From assembly GCF_030052815.1 (NCBI RefSeq), contig NC_079493.1, positions 120,243,132 to 120,307,131 of the forward strand: a stretch of DNA of 64,000 nucleotides, given 5' to 3'. Positions 46,401 through 56,789 of this stretch are shown one piece after another; position 1 is the stretch's first letter, and every line of letters starts with the position of its first letter. The position numbers were made by a program, and so were the translations under genes. The notes under the pieces were generated by a model that saw nothing but the letters and a program-made list of their open reading frames with translations, had not been told where the DNA came from and ran no database searches. This DNA is from Hevea brasiliensis (lineage: Eukaryota; Streptophyta; Magnoliopsida; Malpighiales; Euphorbiaceae).

Positions 46401-49322
46401 TTGGAGGACATTCCTATCAGATGTGACTTTCCTGATGTATTTCTGAAGAATTGCCGTGATTACCTCCGTAAAGAGAAGTGCGCTTTGAAATTGATGTTAT
46501 GCAGTGTGGACCCAATTTCCATAACACCATACAGAATGGCACTTGCAGAGCTAAAAGAATTAAAAGTGCAGTTGCAAGAGCTGCTTGATAAGGGCTTTAT
46601 TCGCCCTAGTGTGTCACCTTGGGGAGCGCCAGTATTGTTTGTTAAGAAGAAGGATGGCACTCTCCGGTTATGCATTGACTATCGGCAGTTGAATAAGGTG
46701 ACAATAAAGAACATATATCCATTGCCCCGTATTGATGATTTGTTTGATCAGTTGAGAGGTGCAGCTGTGTTCTCCAAAATTGACCTGAGATCAGGTTATT
46801 ATCAGCTGAAAGTACAAGAGCAGAGTATTTCTAAAACTGCCTTCAGAACCCGCTATGGCCATTATGAGTTTTTGGTTATGCCATTCGGGTTAACTAATGC
46901 TCCTACGCTTTTATGGATCTGATGAACACTATCTTCAGACCATACCTCGACCAGTTTGTTGTGGTATTCATAGATGATATATTGGTCTATTCGAGGAATG
47001 CAGAAGAGCATGATAGACATCTGCGGATTGTACTGCAGACTTTGAGGGAGAAACAGCTATATGCCAAATTGTCGAAATGTGAATTTTGGCTGAAGGAGAT
47101 ATCCTTTTTAGGGCACATAGTATCAGCAGAGGGTATTAAGGTAGATCCTAGCAAGATTGAAGCTATCCTTAATTGGAAGCCACCCAGAAATGTCACGGAG
47201 ATTCGCAGTTTCAAGTTAATGGATACTACCGTAGATTTGTGAAGGGATTCTCCATGTTGGCATCTCCATTGACCAAGCTACTTAGAAAGGATGTGAAATT
47301 TCGGTGACGGACAAATGCCAAAGAAAGTTTTGATGAATTGAAAAGATGTTTGACAGAGGCTCGATCCGACTTTACCTACACCGGGTAAAGAATATACAGT
47401 TTACAGCGATGCTTCTCATAATGGGTTAGGTTGTGTGTTGATGCAAGATCGAAATGTCATTGCCTATGCATCACGCCAGCTAAAACTGCATGAGAGGAAT
47501 TATCAGCAGAGGGTATTAAGGTAGATCCTAGCAAGATTGAAGCTATCCTTAATTGGAAGCCACCCAGAAATGTCACGGAGATTCGCAGTTTTCTGGGGTT
47601 AGCTGGATACTACCGTAGATTTGTGAAGGGATTCTCCATGTTGGCATCTCCATTGACCAAGCTACTTAGAAAGGATGTGAAATTTCAGTGGACGGACAAA
47701 TGCCAGCAAAGTTTTGATGAATTGAAAAGATGTTTGACAGAGGCTCCAGTCCTGACTTTACCTACACCGGGTAAAGAATATACAGTTTACAGCGATGCTT
47801 CTCATAATGGGTTAGGTTGTGTGTTGATGCAAGATCGAAATGTCATTGCCTATGCATCACGCCAGCTAAAACCGCATGAGAGGAATTATCCAACACATGA
47901 TTTGGAGCTTGCAGCCATTGTGTTTGCTCTTAAGATCTGGAGACATTATTTGTATGGGGAGAAGTGCTACATCTACACAGATCATAAGCGTTTGAAGTAT
48001 TTGGGCACCCAGAAAGAGTTGAATTTGAGACAGAGGAGATGGTTAGAGTTGATAAAAGACTATGATTGTCTGATAGACTATCAGCCAGGGAAAGCTAATG
48101 TTGTGGCTGACGCCCTAAGTCGCAAGACTATGGCAAGTCTACGGGTTACTCCTTTGTCTTTGGTACATGAGTTGAGGTTATTACATGCCAGTTTAGAGAT
48201 TAATGATGATGGGCAGGCAGCAGTTGCATGGCATGTACAGCCAGTGTTGATTGATCATATCAGAATGGCTGCTCAGAATGATGAAAGGTATCAGAAGCTG
48301 TTGGAAGAAGTCTGGCAGGACAGGGCAAGAAACCAGAGTTCTAAATCAGAGATGATGGTTTACTGCTACACCAGGGTAGAATGTGTGTTCCTAATGATGT
48401 CGATTTGAGGCAGATCATTTTGAAGGAAGCACATGAGTCTCCTTTTTCCATGCACCCTGGTGGTACAAAAATGTATAGGGGGCTAAAGGAGCATTACTGG
48501 TGGATGGGTATGAAGAGAGATTTGGCAGAGTTTGTGTCCAAATGCCTAACTTGTCAGCAAGTAAAGGCAGAGCATCAAGTACCCACTGGGTTGTTACATC
48601 CACTACCAGTGCCGGAATGGAAATGGGAAAGAATAACTATGAATTTTGTAATGGGACTTCCGAGGAAACAGAAGAGTCATGATGCAGTGTGGGTCATTGT
48701 CGACAGACTGACTAAGTCTGCTCATTTTCTGCCAGTCCGAATGGACTACAGTTTGGACAGATTGGCCAGATTGTACATCGATGAGATTGTGAAACTGCAT
48801 GGAGTGCCAGTATCCATCGTATCAGACAGAGATCCTAGGTTCACTTCTAGATTCTGGGGTAGTCTTCAGAGAGCCCTAGGAACTAGATTGAACTTCAAGA
48901 TCGCATTCCACCCACGCATGCATGGCCACCGAGAGGGTAATTCAGATTTTGGAGGACATGCTACGGGCTTGTGTGATTGAGTTTGAGGGTAGTTGGGATA
49001 CACACTTGCCTTTGATTGAGTTTGCCTACAACAACAGCTACCAATCAAGCATTGGGATGCCTCCATATGAAGCTTTGTATGGCAGGAAATGTAGAACCCC
49101 GTTGTGTTGGGATGACATGGGTGAAAGAAAAATGATTGGACCCGAAATTGTTCAACAGACTGAAGAGAAAATTAGGGTGATCAAAGACCGATTTAAAGCT
49201 GCATCAGACCGTCAGAAGTCCTATATTGATTTGAAAAGAAGGGATATTGAGTATGCAGTGGGTGAGAAAGTTTTCCTCAAAGTTTCTCCTTGGAAGAGGA
49301 TTATGAGATTCGGAAGAAAGGG
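46401..49322 (+). pseudogene. pol: T3b RT, RNase H and integrase, with internal duplication, 3' truncated
   Basis: RT is open from about 46510 ([23 protein letters not shown]), breaks near 46900, and resumes with [11 protein letters not shown] and [16 protein letters not shown] 380-bp segment is then present twice (47121-47500 and 47501-47886). The second copy is clean and opens an uninterrupted frame 47623-48408 with [17 protein letters not shown], the complete RNase H ([39 protein letters not shown]) and the start of integrase. Integrase continues at 48381-48940 (CLTCQQVK, the first Asp in NFVMGLP context, SDRDPRF) and 48922-49322. It ends in the C-terminal domain at a junction with unrelated DNA. 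Confidence 0.87.
47121..47886 (+). repeat. Direct duplication of about 380 bp in T3b pol
   Basis: The first unit is 47121-47500 and the second 47501-47886; both begin TATCAGCAGAGGGTATTAAG and end in GAGAGGAAT. The first contains short indels, the second reads as open coding sequence. T3a has the segment once. Confidence 0.92.
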
Positions 49323-50175
49323 GAGTTCGCGATCTTGGCCGGTGATCAGCTGCATGGTCCAATGGTGCAGCTCGGCAGTCACCGCATTTGGACAGGAATA
49401 CTTTAGAGTGGCGGCCTGACTCTTCAGATCCATCACTATTAAACTTTCCTCCTGGTTCAGGGTAATGCGCCTCGGAAGTAAAGGCCCCTGGTACCACCAG
49501 CTACGGGGGAAGTCCTCAAAGCAGCTCGGATCTTTGCTCCTCAGAATGAAGAAACGGTTCTTCCAATTCTTAAGGGAGGAGGGCAGATCGGTGAAGAGCC
49601 CGCAATGAGGCTTCACCTGAAAGAACCAGTGCTCGTCGTCCTTTCGCGAAGTTAGCTGCAGGCGATTCGGTGAACACCTTAGCCGTAGGTCCGATTCCCT
49701 TAGCTCGGCATAGGCCTCTAAGGCTACCAAGATCCGCCAAGAGTTAGGATGAATTTGAACAATGCACGCCTGGGAGTTTTAGGACCTCCTTATAGAAATC
49801 ATCTAGAGGGAACCGAAGACCGGCCTTTAACTGTTCCTCGTACACCATAACCATGTCATTCTCTTCAAAGGAGTGATCGACACGAAGATCGCCGTGGCAC
49901 TTGATTAGCTCATATGAATCAGGACAAATATTGTATTCTTGGCTAAACGATTGCAGATCGGATTCTCGAAGAATCGACGGTAGCTCGTCTATAGGGAGAG
50001 TCTCCCTCCCTGAGGGACGAACACGCCTTGATGGTATGATCCGCCCCCGAGCTGGAACGGAGGCCCTAGGAGGTTCAGGTTGCGTGCTTGGCCCGACCAC
50101 CTCTTCTTCATCGGACGACCACGAGAACTGAATGGAAGGAGGGCTCGTCGCTCTCTGACCTTCGGCGCCGCTCAT
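49323..50175 (-). pseudogene. Antisense ORF, PF04195-like putative gypsy-type transposon protein, truncated
   Basis: On the minus strand the reading starts at ATG 50175-50173 (MSGAEGQ). It has a low-complexity acidic N terminus (SWSSDEEEVVGP), then FEENDMVMVYEEQLKAGLRF, which resembles the conserved block YE..AG.R.PL..F of this family. A frame change near 49757 separates it from HPNSWRILVALEAYAELR, WFFQVKPHCGLF and LKNWKNRFFILRS, again typical. The C terminus is lost at the junction with T3b (49322/49323). Proteins of this class are carried as additional ORFs by Tat-lineage retrotransposons, sometimes antisense; the function is unknown. The neighbouring LTR is Tat-like, which fits. Confidence 0.68.
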
Positions 50176-51757
50176 TTTCAAAAGAAATAAAGAACTTAAA
50201 CTAAAAGAGGATCAAAGCCCTTACCGGAGTCTGATCGGCGTCGGAAGAACTGGAGAAAATGAGAGAACTTCAAAGTTGTGAGCAAGAGACTGAAAACGGA
50301 ATGAGAGAACTGGCTAGCCCCTCACCCCTATTTATACTAGTCCGAGCATTTAATGCTCGCGAGGTTCCATGCAGTGCATCGGTTAACGGGATTCGCCAGC
50401 TGTTCTGACACGTCTCTCGAACATTCCGAGATCGGTTAATTGGAGATCGGCATAATAAGTTGAATAAAGGATCAGTTAAGAGTCGTTTTGTTAGGAATTA
50501 AATCGGACAAATATATCAGAGATCGAAAAATAATCAATAAGATAATGATTGGAGAAACAAGACTTTTATTTCCAAAAAGATCGGATTACATCATTAGGGC
50601 GATCTCTTGGGATCGGATTACAATAAAGGTCTAACTACACTTGGGCGATCTCTAGAGATCTGATTACATTGACAAATTACATCATTTTGGGCGATTTCTA
50701 AGGATCGGAACACACTGGAGATCTGACTATATCAAAAGGCTGATCTAAAGATCAGTTTATAACTGATCCCAAGGATATTGCCGACCGGATGCTTCATCCG
50801 CTGTTGGAACACCCAATGTGGATCAGAATCGCTGTCGGAACACCCAATGTGATGAGAAGCCGAATGAACTCAGTTGAGCAACTCGAGATCGGTACAACCG
50901 AGGTCCGCAATACAGATCGGTCAAATCCAATTCTCTCACCATCGTCAGTTAAGGTCATTCGATCACCGGGGTCGTAAATTTTCAGTCGGTGAGTAAAGGA
51001 ATCCATCGGAAAAAGATCAAAAACCACGATCATGGCCGGAGCAACCGCCGGAGCAGCTAGAACTAGAGAAGTAAGAAGGAAGAGAGGGAAATCAGATGAA
51101 GGAAATGTCTCTGTCAACAGGGGTATATATAAGGGAAAATGAGCATTTATTGCTGAGCAGAAAACGAAGCTAACGCTTCGGGAATCGAGGGGCAATTAAT
51201 GCTTTGACCAGACCGGACCTAAGGAAGGGAAAGATCGGAACAATAGATCGGAAGATGGGAGACCAGCCTGAAAGATCGGAAAGAACATGTGAAAGAGATC
51301 ATAAAGAGGAGGGATCGGAAGACAAAAAGAATAAGACAAATCCCAATAACTGTCGTCAGAATCAGAGCCGAGGTAGTTAAAGCGTTGCAGACGAGATCTC
51401 CATCGCACGCCTAAGAATCGCCCGCAATGCTGACAGGTGCCAGGGTATGTCATGACAGTCCTGTACATCCCAATCTCCACCGTTGATCCCACTTGTAAGG
51501 ACAAAATCAGAACCCTTGGATCAAGAGAGAAGACGACAATACCAGCGTCTTTCACTCTTAGCCCTTAGATCGTTCCGGACAAGAAGATTTGGAACCGTCA
51601 GATTGAAAGAAGAAAAGGACAAATGTTCTGAAGAGGGATCTCAGCCATTCATTTTGATTCTCTTTAATTCCTGGACATCCGATCATGTCCTTCGAAATCT
51701 TGACCCTCCATCTCCCTCAAAATAAATCCTGACCCTTCACGGGGAACGCCCGATTCC
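50176..51757. other. GATCGG-rich noncoding DNA between the antisense ORF and the LTR TATA box
   Basis: No convincing gene is seen. The region contains frequent GATCGG or AGATCGGA words, a short direct repeat CGCTGT(T/C)GGAACACCC (50799 and 50831), and two minus-strand TATA-like sites (50327-50336 and 51124-51132), each followed on the plus side by GAGCATTTA-type sequence. It probably includes the U3 of the Tat/Ogre LTR; I could not find the LTR start or a purine tract. Minus-strand frames at 50794-51195 and 51196-51555 have no domain. Confidence 0.55.
50327..50336 (-). promoter_or_regulatory. TATA box for the antisense ORF
   Basis: TATAAATAGG on the minus strand lies about 150 bp upstream of the antisense ATG at 50175, a normal distance for a plant promoter plus leader. 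The leader also has a splice-donor-like CCGGTAAGG (minus strand, near 50226-50218), with no obvious acceptor before the ATG. Confidence 0.5.
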
Positions 51758-53580
51758 TATAAATACCTGCATGAAAAAAACTGTTGAGGGGACGGACGAG
51801 CAAAAAGAGAGGCTGTTATTATAGCAGAAGAACTCTGAAAACTTCATTTCAGTTTGTTATTCCGCTACTTTAAAGTTTTGATTGAAAAGACTTTTGAAAC
51901 TAGTTTTCTGAGGTGTTTTCTTGAAAAAGATTCTGAATACTGGAACTCTACATTTCCCGTTTGTTCATTATCTGGCTACACCCTCACTTTCAGCCCTTTA
52001 TCATCTCTGTTTTCCATTCCCATTGTCTAAGCTAAACTTCATTCCACTCGGCTTTTATCTTAATCCGATCATATTTTAGCTAAGCTCCTTTTACTTCCCG
52101 ACTAACATCAGCTCTCAGGCTAATCAGTCCACTGTCTTATCTCTATTTGCCACCCTGTAGCTATTTCAAAGAGATTTGGCTCCTCACAGGTAAGAGCTCA
52201 TATTGCTGTTTTACTAAGTGTTTACATTTATTTTCCGCACTTTCTTTGTTCTCCTTACGTATGTGATTTTCTCCAAGTTCATTTTGTGCAAAAGGACCCA
52301 AAAGAATGTTACTCCCGAGTTTACTCTTTAGTGATTAGTCTGTCATTTTTTTTTAATCTTCGTTATTTCTGAATGCAAGTTTTTCTGGTTCCTAGTAGCG
52401 TGTAAACGGTCAGGTAAGACGTAGGTAACTGCAACTTAAGGGTCTCTTTTAAAAGAGAGAACCCGAATAACACGTCAGGAAAATAGCCAAACTATTAGGC
52501 TGACGTAAATGGCAATTCAGTAAGATGCCATAAAGCGGAATAAAACCAAAGTAAACGAAACAGAATAGATCGGTCATTAATAGATATTGGTAAAATGAAT
52601 ACATGGAAGGTCGGTAAATCAAGTGTAGTTTTCCCCATCTAGCCAAAAGGTATCGAGAAGTCTTATCCCCCAGCATCTTTGAATGCCAGAATCCTTAGTT
52701 TTAGGCTCTCATGTAATGTAGCTGAAATCAAAATCCGGGAGATCGGAAAAGTCCCTTCCAGGCTCCTGTTAACCTAAAAGAGATCGGAGGAGAGTTCTTA
52801 TCCGGTCTCAACTCAAAATTTTAATAACTATTTAAGGGAGATCGGAGGAGAGTTCTTATCCGGTCTCAACTCAAAATTTTAATAACTATTTAAAGGAGAT
52901 CGGAGGAGGGTTCTTATCCGGTCTCCACTCAAAACATTAGTAAATATTTAAAGGAGATCGGAGGAGGGTTCTTATCCGGTCTCCACTCAAAGTTTTAACA
53001 AATAACCATTAAATAGAGATCGGAGGAGAGTTCTTATCCGGTCTCCACTCAAAACATTAATAAATATTTAAAGGAGATCGGAGGAGGGTTCTTATCCGAT
53101 CCCCACTCAAAGTTTTAATAAATAACCATTAAATAGAGATCGGAGGAGGGTTCTTATCCGATTCTCACACCAAATCTCAACCCGTACGCAAAATAATCTC
53201 AAAACTAAAAAATTCGTAACGTCAATTTACTAAGGTTATCTCATTTACTTATGTATCTGGGTGATCCAAATTCAGTGAGAAATCAAATGTTCCTTTAGCC
53301 AAAAGGATTAACATTCCCATTCAAGTCCTCCTAACTAATTTATAAAGAATGCAAAATTAAATCTACTTACCCTTATTAAGGGACGAGGTGGGGGTGCCTA
53401 ACACCTTCCCCACCCGTTTACGGACCCCGGACCTAGAATCTCTGCTTTGAAGTGGTTTCATTTTTAATTTATTTTCCCAAATGGTTTTCTTTAGTTTCCC
53501 TCAAAACTAAGGTGGCGACTCCTCACTCTTTTCCACTTCGGTGAGTGATCGTCCAGGCGACCGCAAAATCCCTTGCGACA
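51758..53580 (+). repeat. Tat/Ogre-like 5' LTR, portion from TATA box to the 3' end
   Basis: TATAAATA at 51758-51765 is followed by a long leader. The LTR ends ...CCCTTGCGACA at 53580, two bases before the primer site (GC, then T, then TGGCGACTCC). It contains a 58-62 bp tandem array (52780-53170) and, near the end, CGAGGTGGGGGTGCC and a GGTGGCGACTCC segment that repeats part of the primer-site sequence. The LTR start lies upstream and is not defined. The partner LTR is outside the window. Confidence 0.7.
52780..53172 (+). repeat. Tandem array, seven copies of a 58-62 bp unit in the Tat/Ogre LTR
   Basis: GAGATCGGAGGAG(A/G)GTTCTT starts at 52780, 52838, 52896, 52954, 53016, 53074 and 53136. 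Spacing is 58 bp except 62 bp twice. After the first three units, the next four alternate between two subtypes (AAACATTA-type, 58 bp downstream tail; AGTTTTAA-type, 62 bp), suggesting duplication of a two-unit block. Confidence 0.92.
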
Positions 53581-53583
53581 GCT

Positions 53584-53600
53584 TGGCGACTCCACTGGGG
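53584..53600 (+). other. Tat/Ogre primer binding site, tRNA-Arg type
   Basis: TGGCGACTCCACTGGGG follows the LTR end after three bases. This sequence is the usual Tat/Ogre primer site, reported as complementary to a tRNA-Arg. Confidence 0.8.
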
Positions 53601-54466
53601 AATTGTGATATGACTTAACCCCGGTCTAGAGGTCCAAAAAGTAGATTTAATTTTTGCAATCGAATTATAGTTAGATGGGCTCATTCGGCGATATTTTATA
53701 CGTTAATTATTGTTATTGCTGCTAACTATTTTGCTTGTTTTGCCTGTTTATTTCCCACAGTGCTCTTCATTTCAAAAAAAAAAAAAAGGAAAAAAGAGGA
53801 AAAATGGGAAAAGTAAAATCCCCCTGAATTGGGAAGAGGTAAAGGTGTCCCTTCACACACTGAGCACTCACACAATGTCCTCACACACTATGGTCCTAAC
53901 CCGGGCTTTCTTACCCTTTTAGGAAAGTAGGAGGGGGTCATGTAGCGGTACCCGTGGGTTTTACCCCGTTAGTATCCGTGAAGGCTTCTGCTCAAATTGA
54001 AACTCGTTCTATTTACCGTGATACCCGTGGAGTTTTCCCGATAATATCATGGGGATAGAATGGGGCTCTACTGTTTACAGTAGGGGCAATTTGGGAACCT
54101 GTGGCTTTTAGAAAATTAGATCCTGAGCTAAACTATCACGATAGATGAAAGCCGTAGTAAGCTACCTTATAAGATAGAACTATCCAAATAGGTAGCGCTC
54201 ATCCAGTATCAGGAGTCTCCCTATTATAGGACAAAAGGGACACACTTACTCTTACCCTGCTCTACTTTAATTTCCTTTGGTTCGCTTTTATGAGGGTAAT
54301 CTTGAATTCTACTGAAACACCTACACATTTTCCTACTTTGATAAATGTGTACGTGTCACCTTGTCAACAGTATGATTCAAAATTACCCGAATTTATCTTG
54401 CTAACGAATTTTTCCGCAGGCGTTACCAAACCAAGAGTCTGTAAAAGGATAGGCATCATTTTTATC
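53601..54466 (+). other. Tat/Ogre 5' untranslated leader
   Basis: No gene is seen. The region contains an A run (about 53775-53787) and paired segments TACCCGTGG(G/A)(T/G)TTT at 53949 and 54023. The frame of ORF1 is open back to 54290, but without a better start than the ATG at 54467. Confidence 0.6.
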
Positions 54467-56362
54467 ATGGCATCCTCGAGTCAGTCGGCAGAAGAGACTC
54501 AGCATGCTAAACTTTGGTCCAAATCAGCTCATAGGTCGCTACCCTCGCAAAATGATGTTTCCAAGGCACACGCTAGCTCAATACCTTCACTAGATCTGGA
54601 TAAAATAGAGGTCAGAATGAACAACCTCGAGGGTCTGACTAATAGATGGAGATCGCTTCCCGATCAGGTCAAGGTACGATTTGAAGAGAAGTACGGAAGG
54701 ATTGCAACCTTAATGCAAGTCAAGGTCCAAATCCCGGCATTAAAGGCCATGCTGTCGGTTTGGAATCCTAAGTACGGGGTATTCTCTTTCAATGACATTG
54801 ATACGGTTCCCACTATGGAAGAATATCAGGCATTACTAGGGATTCCTTACTCATTGCAAAACCGGATCTACCTACACCTCGAGCATAGGCAGACCTGGAA
54901 ACGACTGGCACATATGTTAGGTACTCCCCCAGAGGAGGCGAAGTCAAAAGAAACAGTCAAAGGAAACACGCATGGATGGTATTGGACGTACCTCGAGAAG
55001 CGGTTAGATCATTACCTCCAAGAGAAACAGTGGGATCAAGCTTCAGTGGCACTCGCCTTGGGAATCTATGGTCTGCTTCTGTTCCCGGGGCCATTGGGGA
55101 TCATCACTTGCAGCGCGGTGGAGGTATTTTGGACAGTAGAAAGGCAGGGGATCAATCCGATGCCGGCAATTCTCGCGGAGACCTTGTTAACACTAACCTA
55201 CTGCAGACAACAGGGGAAAGGGTCCATTAAGTGTTGTTCTCAGTTGCTATACCTCTGGATTATCAGTCACATATGTCCTGTGGAGACAAGGGGATTGACT
55301 TGGTACCTTGATCAGCCTCCCATCGAGAGAATGACCCGGTTAGTAATCAGTCCGAAGAATGAATAGCAATGGTGGGAACGGATTTTGAGTTTCAATGGCC
55401 ATAATTACTGTTGGAGGAAGCTGTGGACGTCAGGCCAACCCGTTCTGATCGATACAGGGGGTAATCAGGCGGTGTCCCTAATTGGAATAACCGGGTATAC
55501 AAGTTACACTCCGGCATTGGTAATGAGGCAGTTTGGCTCAACACAGTCCATGATCAACGTCAAAGAATACCACCAAGGTCACTTCTACCATGAGCTCAAG
55601 GAAGAAGAAGGGTTGAAAATGGCTCGCAAGTCTTGGGAAAACATCACTTTGATGGAGAGATCACCCAAAGGCCCAAGTGCCTCGGGCGATTATCTTAAAT
55701 GGAGAGCTGACAGGGACCGAGAACACTTAACTATAGAATTCGAGGACAGCAACCCTCGCCGAAGCGCCCTATCAGAGGAAGCTGATAATCGCCTGGCTGA
55801 TTCACTACGAAAAGCAAACGCCGAGAACTCACAGCTGCAAGAACAAATGAAACAGTTGGAGGACCAACAGCAAAGGCTTAAAAGAAAGGTAAGAAGGCTC
55901 AAGGAAGAGGCAAGGGCCGAAAGAATGGGGTTCGAAGAGCAAGAGGTACAGTGGGAAAAGGAGAGAGACTCTCTTCAAGCTGAGGCCAAAGAAATAAAAA
56001 TGCAGAATAGTAAGCTTCAGGAAAAGATGAAATACCAAGAAATACTCATCGAAGAGTATAAGCAAGAGAATAAAAAGAAGAAGCTCGAAGCAAAAGAACA
56101 GGCACTACTCATCAATGATATTTTGAAAGAATGTGCTAAAGAAAGGAAAGAGAAAGAAAAACAAGCTGCTCTCTATCAAGGACTGAAAGAGAATGTGGAC
56201 CAGCTGGAGAGAACGGTAGCACAGGGAAAACAAGAGTTATTACCTGAATCCGAATATGCACTCAAAGCATTCGACCCAGCCAAGCAAGAGGAAAGGTTAT
56301 ATGAGTATCTCAGAAAATGTCACCTCATTATAAAGAATCTCCCGGAGCCTAGGCCGATGTAA
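54467..56362 (+). pseudogene. Tat/Ogre ORF1, DUF7745-like with coiled coil, one in-frame stop
   Basis: ATG 54467-54469 (MASSSQSAEETQ) begins a protein of about 631 codons. It is interrupted by a single TAG at 55364-55366; the frame is otherwise open to TAA 56360-56362. Residues 50-130 have the pattern of the plant DUF7745 family found in Ogre ORF1: WRSLPDQVKVRFEEKYGRI, LKAMLSVWNP, VPTMEEYQALLGIP. The region from about 55720 is a long charged coiled coil (QLQEQMKQLEDQQQRLKRKV). ORF1 lies upstream of gag in Ogre-type elements; its role is unknown. The TAG precedes QWWERI, and CAG to TAG is the simplest explanation. Confidence 0.8.
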
Positions 56363-56789
56363 AGAATATGGTGTACAAATTATTCAGTTAATGAAATGAT
56401 TTTTGGACCACTGTTTAGTAAATTTGTGAATGAATAATATGACTCCCGTAGGAATTCCCTCGCTAGGGTTATGTGAAAAATTGGATGCGCTATATGGACA
56501 GGTATCATAAATGCGCATTCAATCCCGTCATTCACAGTCAGACTATCGAACGATGCCATGATAAAGCCGATGCGATTATCCTTTTACAGATTCCAACCTG
56601 GCTCTCAAATGCCACTGTATCCTTCGTCCAGACCAGGACTTTTAGTTCCTTTGCAAAATTCAAAGTTCACTTAAAATTTTCTTTTTATCCTCACAGGAAA
56701 TCAATATTGCTTCGAACAAGGCAAGTCTGACCAAGCACACGATTCAACCCAAGCGAGTGTACTTAACAAGATCACGAACTAAGAAGATA
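56363..56789 (+). other. Spacer between ORF1 and gag
   Basis: About 430 bp. The gag frame is open back to about 56697, just after an acceptor-like TTTTTATCCTCACAG, so part of this may be translated or be the end of an intron. The 85-codon frame at 56473-56730 has no domain. Confidence 0.5.

Larger units (their letters stand above)
32929..49322 (+). mobile_element. Tekay/Del-like T3 block: LTR, internal, LTR, internal, truncated
   Basis: Two near-identical LTRs (32929-36287 and 41121-44476) are each followed by a tRNA-Met-type primer site and a gag-pol region (36288-41120 and 44477-49322). A single insertion would give only one internal region, so this is a tandem arrangement sharing the middle LTR, from recombination or an assembly artefact. 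The second internal region stops inside the integrase C-terminal domain at 49322. The copies share an inactivating TAA and a frameshift but differ by real substitutions. Confidence 0.88.

Noticed and set aside
51196..51555. 119-codon minus-strand frame
   Set aside because: It lies in GATCGG-rich LTR-like DNA, has no recognisable motif, and lacks promoter-to-start logic beyond chance.
54976..55230. 84-codon frame overlapping ORF1
   Set aside because: It is an alternative-frame shadow of the DUF7745-like ORF1, which has the conserved motifs.
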